In this document: positions 45,601 to 56,513 of the stretch, piece by piece
Layout of the letters: each line of letters starts with the position of its first letter
Position numbering within the stretch: position 1 is the first letter of the stretch
NCBI GenBank assembly: GCA_013399305.1
Contig: VXAI01000019.1
Location: 4,154,491-4,218,490 of the forward strand
DNA length: 64,000 nt
Reading direction: 5' to 3'
From: Rostratula benghalensis
Taxonomy: Eukaryota > Chordata > Aves > Charadriiformes > Rostratulidae
Position numbers and translations under genes: made by a program
Notes under the pieces: generated by a model
The model's input: the letters and a program-made list of their open reading frames with translations, nothing else
Databases searched by the model: none
What the model was told of the DNA's origin: nothing

Positions 45601-48600
45601 TGCTCTCGACTCACGTGTTTCTACTGTGGTAAGCTGATTTTCTTCTAAATAACCAAAAGCTGTACAGATGCTACATAAAACTATTACTGATTCCTTCCAC
45701 TCTGTCGTTATACTCTGGTGTCAAACCCTAGTCTTCAGATAATGATTGCATGTTGTTCAGTTTCACCCTGGTTCTCAGAATGCAAGGGCTAAAAAACAAA
45801 CATTAAAATGCTTTTCTAATGCTTTCCTTATGAGCAATTTGCTTAATTGCTGCAGGAATCAAATGCTCCTGAGTTTAAATTGCAAATCAAGGGGTTCGTA
45901 GCAGAAGGCAAGGAAATGCAAGGAGCGTGATGTGTTGTGGACACTAAATTTGTAATAGTTAAACTTCTGCTAAGATGTGTCTAATATGGCTATTTTTAGT
46001 GGTTTTATGTACAACGCTGTAATTTGAAAATCTTTTTATCTCTATTTTTGCTTTCAGGAGGTAAGATAGAAAACTGAGATGATTAACTATCCCGTATAAA
46101 TTCAATGGAGAAAATTTACCTTTGCCTCTCAATTTTGTTTCTCTCTATATGTAGAGCTTTTAAGCAGAGGTTTTTGGAAGTCACTGACTTTAATGCTTTA
46201 GGTTTCTTAAGTGCAAACGTTCATTAGTCCGCTGTTGCCCGCAGTGATGTTTGTTCAAGGGTTAGAATTGAGAATTTCTGTTTTGAACAGGATCAAACTG
46301 ATGAAAAATTGAAAAGCCTTGAGGCAAAAAAAAAATAAAAATGGTCTTTTGAGCTTTTATTATTAATAGATGGATGACTTTGAAAAACAGAGGATGTTGA
46401 GGTTCTGAGGGAGTAAACAATTTCTAGGAAGGGAAATCCGCCTTTCCATATGTGGTGGTTTTGTTGTGTTTTTTTCAAAGAGAGGAAATTACTTAATAAG
46501 TGTTCAACTTGAGGGATACAAAATAGAACATCTACTTCAAACCACATTACCTTTGACTTCTAGTTCTCATGTAGCTTAAGATCTGCCTGAATGTGATTGT
46601 AATGTTTTCATTCCTGCTCTGTGAGCTGCCCTCTGTGTTACTTGAACTGCCATAGATCTTGGGTTATGGTATGGACACAGGTGCTGCTTCCTTTACCCAA
46701 AGGCCAAAATAGGTAGAGTCATATTGTTCCGGATTTTGGTGTGTTGCTGTTGAGAATACTTTAGAAGACTTTTCTCTCCACCTTCCCAGTTTGCACTGTG
46801 ATATGAATTGGGACCTCTTAAACGCCTGATTTTCCTAAGAAGTGTAGGCTGCATCCCTTGAAAAGTGTGTGTAGCCGTTCATCGTGTGTCCTACTGGCTA
46901 CTGAAAATGGAGATATAGTTATAGAAGAAATTTTCTATGCACAAAAATGGTGGAAAACATGGCTGCAGTTTTGATTTCTGTATTAATTAATGACGTTCAC
47001 TGATAAGCAATGAAAGTGTATGGAGAGAGGACGATTAAGAAATTGCTATAAATCCTTTAAGTAACGTCATCCATGACGACCTCTGTCTTGTCATTGCTGT
47101 ACTTGCAGCTTAAAGGAGGGTCGAGTTCTGTCAGCTGAAAAATTACTTCTGGCCTGCAAATAAGTCAATGAGAGCAATTAACTGGCAATGCAGGTGTAAC
47201 ATCCTGTGTTGCCTTAAACACAGCAAACATCAGCTTGTCTTTCTCAGGCTAGGAAATGCATGGATGTAATTCAAACAGGTGTTTGGAACTAATAGCCTGT
47301 TCTGAAATTAACGGTGCTAGAGAGAATACAAATAGCAAACAAAACCTGAGAGCTCTCGTTTTCACTTAGCTAAAGCAGTAAGTGATAAATGACTACACAG
47401 TAATGTGCTTCTGTTAACACGAAGGTAAAACAAATGAAAGCTCAGCACTAATTTCCTGAGCCATTCTCCTGGGGCTAATCTGGGTGCAGAGTATCGGCTG
47501 GGGGAGGTTGGCATATGTACTATAACTTCACTTTTAGAAGCTGAAGAACTTTCTAGAAGCCAAGTCCTCCTTTCCTTCCAAGCTGCTAGTGTGGGGAACT
47601 GTCAGATCTCTGGGGAAAAGATTATTTTCAAGAATAAAGAAATCTGAACAGGAAGGGATCGGTTTTCTGCTTTAGGAGTTTCCTGTTCATCGTGATACTT
47701 TGTGCTGCAGAAGAAGAGATGGTCTGAGTGATTTGCCATCACCAAACCAGAAACATCACACAGCAGCTTGCTGCTAACTTCTGTATATCTCTGTAGCTCA
47801 CCCCTCCTCAAAGTCACACCAGTCTCTATTTGGATTGTCTGAAAAGCATCAGTTTTGATAATAGTGTAATTGAGGTGTCAAGATTTTCAAATCCAATAAA
47901 AGCAGTTGCAAGTTCTCCAGGGCAAGAAATGTTCATGTACAACTCTGAGCCAAATGTATGCAGTTAACAAGCAAGATGCTGTAGCTTTGGCCTTTCAAGA
48001 CCATGCAATGTGATAACATCCAGCTGTATACATCCAGTGATGCTGCTCTTCTGGCCAATTGCAGGTGAACTTACACCTTGAGTCCTTGCATTTTTCTGCT
48101 AATACATGGGAAAGTAGGAAAAAAACCATTAAATAGCTACTGTCTGTGAATCACCAACAGTTTGGAACGTGTTAAAGGCTATTTTTGTGGTCGTGCTCAA
48201 TCTCATAAAGCCTTGAGGGCCTTGGTGTTTCTAGCCAAAATGTAGGCTGATACTGATCATACTCTGATGCCCTGGGTTTTCCATTCTCTAGGGCTCTTGC
48301 AGCCCTAGAGCTTTTGGACTTATCTGCAGGAATCATAGTTTGTGTTGTGCATAATTTATCAATTTTCCTTATTGTGTAGGCCAGACTTTGTGAACTAAGT
48401 CTGTGTGTGCCAATAGCATGGAGCCACGAGCTTGACAGGCCAGTTGTAGCTTATTAGAAGGGGGAGAAGCAGCTTTACTGTGCCTGCTGAGCTGATTATA
48501 GAGAGGAGGGGGTCCATGGCACCCTTCAAGAGAGCAGGGATTCAGCTCTACTCTTGAATAGGTCACTCCTAAATCTGTAAGATATTTTGAGCAGAGTCCC

Positions 48601-49310
48601 AATCTAACAGAGTGTTTTATTTAAGTCTTATTACTTCCTTTAGTGTTATCTACTGGCTAAGCCTCACTGATACCTGTGGCCACCCTGCAGTCCCTCAGAT
48701 TTACTTTGCTGTCTGGTGTAGGCTGGCAGCAGGCAGCTCTGGTCCTGCACTTTGAGTTTGATTCTGTTTGTGTAAATCAACTTGAACTCCTACATTTCAG
48801 GGTTAAATGAAGAGGAGAAGACACTTAGGTTAGAACTAGGAAAAAAGTTAATGCTAAGGATAACTAAGTGTCTAAAGAAGGAGGGATATCTTTCTTGTGG
48901 TTGCCTTTTGAAACAGGCTGATGAAATGTCTGTCAGGAATGATGCACCTACTGTCGATTTTCTGTTATGAAGCAGATGGACAAGATGACTTGGAGATCCC
49001 TTCTCTTCAATGATATGAAGAACCATAGGAGAACTAACTCAAATTCAGTCTGCTGCTTCTGGTACTGCCCAAAGTCAGAATAGTTTGTGACTTCCTACAA
49101 GCTGACATGGCTTGGTTTGCAGCCAGATCTGTTTTCACACCCTTCATGAATAACCAGCCTGTCACTGCTATGCCATCAAAAATCCCTTCAGAACTGGTTT
49201 ACAGAAACAACTCATGTGAATGCATAAGAATGTGTGGTTTGGAGTAAAAGAATGTGGTCGTAAGGAGAGTTCAAGCTGACTTCAAGTTCTGCCAGAATGA
49301 TATCTGCAGA
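42649..49310. other. Putative long intron or intergenic DNA
   Basis: No supported gene and no large repeat. A 20-bp perfect palindrome lies at 45107-45126. At about 46057 an acceptor (TTTTTGCTTTCAG) is followed after 3 bp by GTAAGAT. At 48064 an acceptor abuts GTGAAC. A lysine- and glutamate-rich frame behind the acceptor at 48800 runs to a stop at 48970, with no other support. Confidence 0.45.
45107..45126. repeat. Perfect 20-bp palindrome
   Basis: ATGTGTGTATATACACACAT is identical to its reverse complement and built from (TG)n-(TA)n-(CA)n. It is likely a microsatellite by-product, able to form a small cruciform. Confidence 0.95.
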
Positions 49311-49905
49311 TAGAATCATAGAATAATTTGGGTTGGAAGAAACCTTTAAAGGTCTTCTAGTCCAACCACCCTGCCATGAGCAGGGACATCTTCAACTAGA
49401 TTGGGTTGCTCAGAGTCCTGTCCAACCTGACCTTGAATATTTCCAAGGATGGGGCATCCACCATCTCTCTGGGCACCCTGGGCCAGGGTCTCACCACTCT
49501 CAGGGTAAAAAGTTTCTTCCCTCTATCTAGTCTTAATCTCCCCTCTTCCAGTTTAAAAACCATTACACCTCATCCTATCACTCCACTCCCTGATAAAGTG
49601 TTCCCATCTTTCCTGTAGCTCCTTCAGTTACTGGAAGGGGCTCTGAAGCTTCCCCAGAGCCTCCTCTTCTCCAAGGTGAACAAGCCCAGCTCTCTCAGCC
49701 TGTCCTCACAGCAGAGGGACTCCAGCCTTTGATGATTTTTCTGGCCTCCTCTGGCCCCACTCCAACAGGTCTGTGTCCTTCTGATGATGGTGCCCCCAGA
49801 GCTGGATGCAGCCACTGCAGGAGGGGTCTCACCAGAGCAGGGGTGCAGAATCCCCTCTCTCATCCTGCTGGCCACTCTGCTTTTGAGGCAGGCCAGGATG
49901 TGTAC
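49311..49905 (-). mobile_element. CR1 LINE fragment, about 0.6 kb
   Basis: It begins TAGAATCATAGAATAATTTG and continues with GGTTGGAAGAAACCTTTAAA, CTGGGCACCCTGGGCCAGGG, AAGCTTCCCCAGAGCCTCC, TCTCCAAGGTGAACAAGCCC, AGCTCTCTCAGCCTGTCCTC and AGAGCTGGATGCAGCCACTG, reading from the CR1 3' end into the end of its second ORF on the minus strand. It is the longest CR1 copy here. The 126-codon minus frame inside it is a relic of the element's polymerase ORF region and is not intact. Confidence 0.94.
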
Positions 49906-51685
49906 CTGAGCTCTTGAAATAAATACTTTGTTTGTGCACCCTGAAGGAGTGGCAGCTGCTATGAGCGTGTGAAACTGCGAGTAGCGAACAGTTTGCTGAG
50001 GCAATTGAATCTCAATGAGCTTTGCCTGACTTTATGATGTTAATATCCTACGTTGCAATTAGTGGTAGGAAACCCAAATGCAAATGTTGGATCTCGCTGA
50101 AAACCAGATGTTGCCTTTGAGCTCGGGCTCTTGGGGAAAACAAAAAAGCATATCAGAAAAGTGTTGGGCTCTGTCTGTGTGTTAGCTTGTATTTTAAAAA
50201 TGCTGAAGTGTTTTCTACCTGTAGCTGAAAGCCTTCAAAGCTTTGCACAGTTGCTTGTGTCTTCAGGTCGCGTTTTCAGTTAAATGCATTGTAGCAGCAA
50301 AATGGGTGAACTGCCTGAAGGAACATTTATGAGAGGTGTTTCCCTGCACTGCTTTTACCTGTTGCTTGACTCCTACTGAGAGGTTTTGTACTCAGTTGAG
50401 GTGACAAAGATCATTCCCTTCACCCTGGTGTTCAGTGCCTGAAAGGTTCAGCTGCAGTAGGTCTGCTGTCCCCTACCCTCTGTGCTATGAGTAGCAGAAA
50501 TTGTTAAAATTACTTGATTAGTAAAGCTAAAGACTGTTGGTTTTATAACTCCCTTATTTTTTCTTTATTAAATTGACAGCTTAGCAATTTGGCTGTACAC
50601 CGTTGTGTTAATTATTGAGAAGCCCAAATTCCTTTGTGGATTTAGTCATGGTAATTGGAATAGGAACTCAATAAAGAGCGTGGAGGTGTAAAGCTGGCCT
50701 GGCTGTAATCTGGTGGTTTAAGAAAGAACAGAATGGCATTAGGGCTTGTGTCCTCTCTAACATAAATCTTTGTGAAGAGAAAGGGGGGAACTGAGACTTG
50801 TGTTTCTTCTCTGAGTTTCTTTTGCTTTGCATGGACCTCTGGGTTTGAGACTGAGAGGGGCAGCTGTGCCCAGGAGAGTGCAAGGCTCAGAGCCTGGTGA
50901 TGACAATTCTCCCCTGAGAAAGGGGCACAGTCTTATCCATGGCCAACCTTCTGAAGGTGTTAATATTTCAGAGTGCAGCATGCAAATGGGAATATTTCAA
51001 ACTAACTGGAGGAGTAACTCAAATTTTCCTTTCTCCTAGGTAAATTCACTCTATTAAGCTAAAGAGAGAGAGTCAGGTTCTTGCTCTCTGAGCCACACAA
51101 AGTCTGTAATTAGTCTACAGAAGATGGGCCAGTGTCCTCAAAAGACCAGACAGTAGCTTGATGCTTAGTATTCTGTGTCAGCAAAGTGGGAGAGGTGACT
51201 GTAAATCCGTCTGGAAATTTAATCCAGCTTTTCAGTATCTGTGGGAGATGTTTTAATGACCATCAGTGCAGTGGTTAAAAAAAATAAATAAATAAAATGT
51301 GGCAGGGTAACACAGTCTTCCACTTTTTTTATGAAAAGTGAAAGTAACCTGAGAACATCTTGCGGATGTCAGCACCTCAGACACAAGCTCGATAAAACAT
51401 GGGTTTGTACGTGACAGCTGCTACCAAAGTGGTTTCATCAAGGTGAGACACTACTTGCTTAGTCCACCAGGAGAATTTTAGGTAACTGGGAACTTTACTG
51501 TTGAAAGATATATAGATACTCAGAAAGTGGGTGTATGTAAAATGGGTATTTTAAAGAATTACCACTTCGGAAGTTCAACCAACCCAGTCATTTAAACTGG
51601 CAAGTCAAAATGAGCATTGCAGGTTTAGAGACCTGGTGTGTTTACATGTCTGAGGTTTAGGCTTTTAGGGAAAACTGCTTCGTAA
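49906..51685. other. Putative long intron or intergenic DNA
   Basis: No supported coding exon. A recursive-splice-like site lies at 51038-51041 and an (AAAT)n microsatellite at 51276-51298. Confidence 0.5.
51015..51046 (+). promoter_or_regulatory. Recursive-splice-like AG|GTAAAT site
   Basis: A strong pyrimidine tract (TTTTCCTTTCTCCTAG) runs directly into GTAAATTC, so an acceptor is fused to a donor with no exon between. This is the sequence signature of recursive splice points in very long vertebrate introns. It would make sense if a + strand transcript from the CpG island crosses this region in a long intron. Usage is unproven. Confidence 0.3.
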
Positions 51686-51733
51686 NNNNNNNNNNNNNNN
51701 NNNNNNNNNNNNNNNNNNNNNNNNNNNNNNNNN
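51686..51733. other. Assembly gap (48 N)
   Basis: Forty-eight N characters followed immediately by C7. The homopolymer at the gap edge suggests a G/C-rich or polymerase-stalling sequence caused the break. Confidence 1.
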
Positions 51734-54700
51734 CCCCCCCATGGTCTTACACAGGAGTTGAACACATTCTAGCAGAAACCGAGTTGGAAAGACAAATAAC
51801 CTTGTACAAAGTTCTCGAAACAATGGACCAGCCGTGTGTATCAAGAACAAAATAAACAATGAGCTCCTGTTCTCCGTTTCCTGAAAAGGCCTTTTCATAT
51901 TTATTTCCCCATACATTTTTAACTGTTTACTCTTGGAACAGAGGAAGTTAGCCTTACCAGCAAAACAGTGCTCTTAGCAGGCACGGCGTTCTCCAGGTCC
52001 AGTTTCACGGCGGTAGCTGCAGTGACTGTGGGTGCTTGTCGTGTCACGAGGAGAGCAGCTGGATGGTTTGCTGCAGGTTGTGTGAAATTGGTGTAAGTAT
52101 TGGAACCGGGTTACAATGGCTGACCAAGAGGCTCCAAATCTTTAGATAATATACTTTTTAGTAGGTATTGGTTTGGTTTGTTGGGCTTTTTTTGATGCAT
52201 GCGATTTCACTTGAGAGTCTTCTTGGGTTTTAATGTACTTATTTGGTGCTCAGTTAAAGGTGTTGTAATTTTTAAAGGATTCTGTATTTGATAATGCTGT
52301 TGTTAAACATATTAAACATTATAACTATTTCAATGCCTTACAAAACATTGGGTTTGAGTCCTTGGATATCAAACTAAATCTGCAGCAGTGAAACTGAATC
52401 TTGTTTTGCCAAAGGCAACTGGCAGAAGATCTGGTACTCGCCATCTTCCCACCTTCTATTTAGAGAACAGATTAATTTTCCAGAGATGCATTGTATGATA
52501 ACCCTCTGAGGGTGTTTTTGCTCTAGTATATCACATCTCATAGGGGCATAAAGAAGGTCACAAATTCATAGATGCCAACTCTGTACCAAAGCCCTTTATG
52601 TCTTCAGACACGTCTAACCATAAAGTTGAAGTTCTCAGATACTTCAAGATTCCCCAAAAGCAAATTTTGAGTTGTGGAGTAAACTCAGCTCGCTGCGATA
52701 GCAGAACTGCTTGTTTTAAAAACTTCTTGCACAGAAATCTGGCTGGGGATTTCGGTCTTGCATGGTTTTTTTCTGTCCCCCAGACAAAATTTTATTATAA
52801 TTGCGGGGAGGGGGTGAGGGGGGAGCAGACTTAGCAAGTTCCAAAGTCAAAAATGAGAACTGAATATAGCTAAAGACAGATGGTGTCTTTGAAAGAGAAT
52901 GCAGATTTGCTGTTGTAGGGAACAACAGCAGAGGCAATTCTTCTTCTTCCAGCATCTGCCATCTTGCACAAACATCAGTTGGTGTTAATGAAGTGAGAGC
53001 ATGATTCTTCCTACTTGATGTCTTGATCCATGTCTTTCAAATGTCTGAGTTATCAGAGAAACACTTCTGTGACAAATTCAGAAGGCTTCTTGGATACTCT
53101 GCTGGATCAGAGATTGCCTGATAACTCTTGGCTGGCTCTCGAGTGTTTTCTGAGGAACACAAGCCAAAAAAAACCACAATCAAGCTTCTGCTTTTTGGTC
53201 TGTCTTCCCAGTTTCCAAGTTTTTCTAATGGGTTTTATAGGGATGACACACTCTTATATCAAACCTGGAGAACAAAGTATAATAACATTATTATTACCTA
53301 ATGATATTAGTGAGGTGGACCATCCACCATTCATTGTTTGAAGGAAACAATGGAAAAAACTCTTTAGATAGGGTGGAGTGCTCTGCTTTTTTAATACAGA
53401 GAGCTAGTTTGGGATATACTGTGATAATGTAGATAGATAATTTCCCACTTCTTAAAGTGTCTTGATGAAAGATTCTAATGCTGTGTGTGCTGGGACAGAT
53501 ACATAAGTAAGAGGGAGACTGCTTTGTAGCCATGCTGGGAGAAATTTTGAAGTATGTTAACATGGGCACCATGGGTGGCTCATTGAGCTAACTAATTTTT
53601 ATAGGCTTAGAAAGATGTGTCAAATGTAACACAGTAACTCAGCTTCCTATGTGTTCTTTCTTCCAGTGTTGAATCCTATGTTCTGAAAGCCTGAGTCAAT
53701 TTATTTTTCAATGGATGATCCACCTTTTGAGATGTGTAGATCAAATGAAACTGTGGTAGAGACTTAAATTCAGGATATGTTGTTTGTGTGGGGGTTTTAA
53801 TGTTAAAGCTTTTTCAGGAGTTCTTATTTTTCAGGTGTTGGTGTAGAAAAATTTCAAAATGCCTTTTTATACGTATCCAACTAAAGAAAACTCTGTGTGT
53901 ATTTATAGTTGTTGTTATGTGTTCTGTCAGTTTAATGTGACAATTCCTAAGGTACCACCACTGCGTGAGGCTGAGACGTGTGATGGCTTAGGGCACCCAG
54001 ACAGATTAAGCAGCAACCTGGCTAGAATGCTGAGTGCATTTAATGATGCATTCAATGACAGGTGGGAGGGCAAGAACTCTTAATATTAAAGCAAACTGTC
54101 TGCAGTGCTTCCCTACCTCAACGTTTCCTACCTGTTAATTATTGTGCTTAATGAAAGCGTATAGTGACTTTTGATCAGTGCATAGACCTAAGAAGCTTCT
54201 ATGGTTAACAAGGCCCTAGAAATTTTGGAGTGGGAGAAAAGACCTGAAGTAATTTTTATTTATTTATTTATTCTTTTCTGAATAAGTTTATTGTTCTTAT
54301 TGGCAGAAAATTTATGTTGGCTTTCCTATGCTAACACATAAGTATTGATCCTAACACATTAAGTAGGAGACCAAGTATAAACTGACCATCCATAAATAAC
54401 TTTTTAGTGGTTTTGTGGTAATTGTAAATATCTTGTGTCAGGTATGACTGAAATAGTGCAGAAATGTTTTAGGTGAGAAGCTGACTCTTTCTATCAAAGA
54501 AATGAACCTCAAACCAATTCTCAAGAAACAAACTTTTCAGGTGTGTGTTCTGATCAGCCTTTAACCATCATCACCCTTTCATCCTGAGCACAGGTGAAGA
54601 CCAATTACAATTCATTGGGTGATGCCAGACCTAAACTACTAATGTCTAGGTGAACTTTAGGAATTAAACTGGTGCCACTAGAGATTATTTTTTTTTTCCC

Positions 54701-56320
54701 ATCTAGTTTCATCCTTTGGCTTTGTTAGGCACATGTATTCATTTAAGACCGACATCATTGGCTGTTGGATCAATTAATCTGTGTCATGAGGTTTTTGGGT
54801 TTTTTTCATTATGTAGGAACCATCACAAGTAATGGTTTATAGGATCCTATGTGTAAGTAGGTGTTCCATCCTGTCCAGGAGAATGGCCACACTTCGTAGC
54901 TCTATTGCTTTTCACCAGTGGAAGCTGCTGAAAGCAAGCCTGAGATGTTGGAATAAAGATACATTCTTATTTATAAGATCCTTCAGGATCATACATGTCT
55001 GAGGCATTTGAAAGACTAGCTGAAGCCTGGGACAAAGCGTGTTTTTGATACCTTCCCTGTGTGCTTCTGGATATATATATATATGTATATATTTTTTTTT
55101 CCCTGTAATCTGGGGATTTCAGAGATTGAGATGGTCAGTTCTAGGAATGAACTCTCTTGAGACACTTGTGCAAATGCACAGTGCATGCATTGTGCCTACA
55201 TTCTCTAATGTTAAATGCATTTCTTATCTGTCCTAGTTCAGTTCAAATTAAAAAAAATGGTTATGGGGGGAAAAAGAATCTTATCAATACCCCGTGTTTT
55301 GTCTTGGAGCAAGCAACATGCAATTCCTTTAGACACACTGTCTTGTTACTAGAAAGTATGCTACTACTATTAAGATCTGAATCGAAATGTAGAATAATAC
55401 AAAGGAAAAAAAAAAGTCATTACACCTGTTGTACAATGTTCATCTACCCAGCTCGAAATGTGCACAGGGAGAAGTCTTAAAAGGAGGATTCTTCTTTAGC
55501 CAAGCCACGTGCAGGTTCAGTGACTTGACTGTGTCTGAAAGGTTAGGTCTAGAAAAGTTGAGATTACCTTTATATGAATATGTAGAGTGGAGCAGATACT
55601 CTGCACTTTGGTTTATTAGCATGTTCAACAATTTTCTGCATCTCTCATCTATTAAGGTTCTTTCTTCTGGTTTATCAGAACTTTGGCCTGTAGTTTCTGG
55701 TCATGGAGCTCTTGAAGACTTGCACCAGTACCTACTTCAGCAGCGTGAATTGTACGCTTCTTGATCACGTTTGAATTACTTAATAGCAGTCATTGATTAA
55801 ATCCCACTGCAGTGTGCACTAACAAAATTATTTGCTGGATTCTGATAGCCACAAATTGGGAGATATGATCGTCATTAGACTCTGAAAAAAATATAAGGTG
55901 AGAATCTTGGCAGCAGTGTTTATTAGTAGTACTAATAAACATAGAGATCTGTTTCTTTTTGAGACCTATGTAGTATTTATGATATTTATGGCTTCTAATA
56001 TTTCCTGGAGATAAAGATCATCTAATTTACATCCGGAAATTAAAGCACATCTCCGTGTATAATGAATCAGTGCTTTTGTCACATTGAGTAAATGCTATAA
56101 ATACTAGTAGGTAAATTGTTATTTACAGAAAAACAGTTGCAGAGAGTGTATGAAGAAACAAGGTACTAAAGTGGGTCAAGCGCTGGTAGTAAATCAATCG
56201 GCTGATGGTAAATCTGCCATCTAGGAACATGCTTTGGAAAAGAAATGTTGTGCTGCAAAGTGTCATGTGTTCTGTTACTTCAGTAGTAAATGGATACTGC
56301 TAATAATGATTTTTAACACA
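51734..56320. other. Putative long intron or intergenic DNA
   Basis: No recognised gene or interspersed repeat. Simple sequence includes (TTTA)n at 54251-54272, an AT repeat near 55070-55090 and a G-rich run at 52804-52822 (GGGGAGGGGGTGAGGGGGG) that fits a G-quadruplex. Frames up to 111 codons here have no start or splice support. Confidence 0.5.
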
Positions 56321-56513
56321 TAGAATCATAGAATGGTTTGGGTGGGAAGGGACCTTAAAGATCACCCAGTTCCAACCCCCCTGCCCTGGGCAGGGACACC
56401 TCCCACCAGCCCAGGTTGCTCCAAGCCCCATCCAGCCTGGCCTTGAACCCCTCCAGGGATGGGGCAGCCACAGCTTCTCTGGGCAACCTGGGCCAGGCTC
56501 TCACCACCCTCAC
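56321..56513 (-). mobile_element. CR1 LINE fragment (3' end), relatively young
   Basis: TAGAATCATAGAATGGTTTG followed by GGGAAGGGACCTTAAAGATC, CACCCAGTTCCAACCCCCCT and CTGGGCAACCTGGGCCAGGC. It matches the 15.4 kb copy closely over about 180 bp and is truncated after TCTCACCACCCTCAC. It is on the minus strand and the least decayed copy of the window. Confidence 0.95.

Noticed and set aside
46054..46064. TTTCAG-GAG-GTAAGA, an apparent 3-bp exon
   Set aside because: Too short for normal exon definition and not a true fused AG|GT; probably chance.
49624..50004. 126-codon minus frame
   Set aside because: Lies mostly in the CR1 copy at 49311-49905; a decayed relic of the element, not a host gene.
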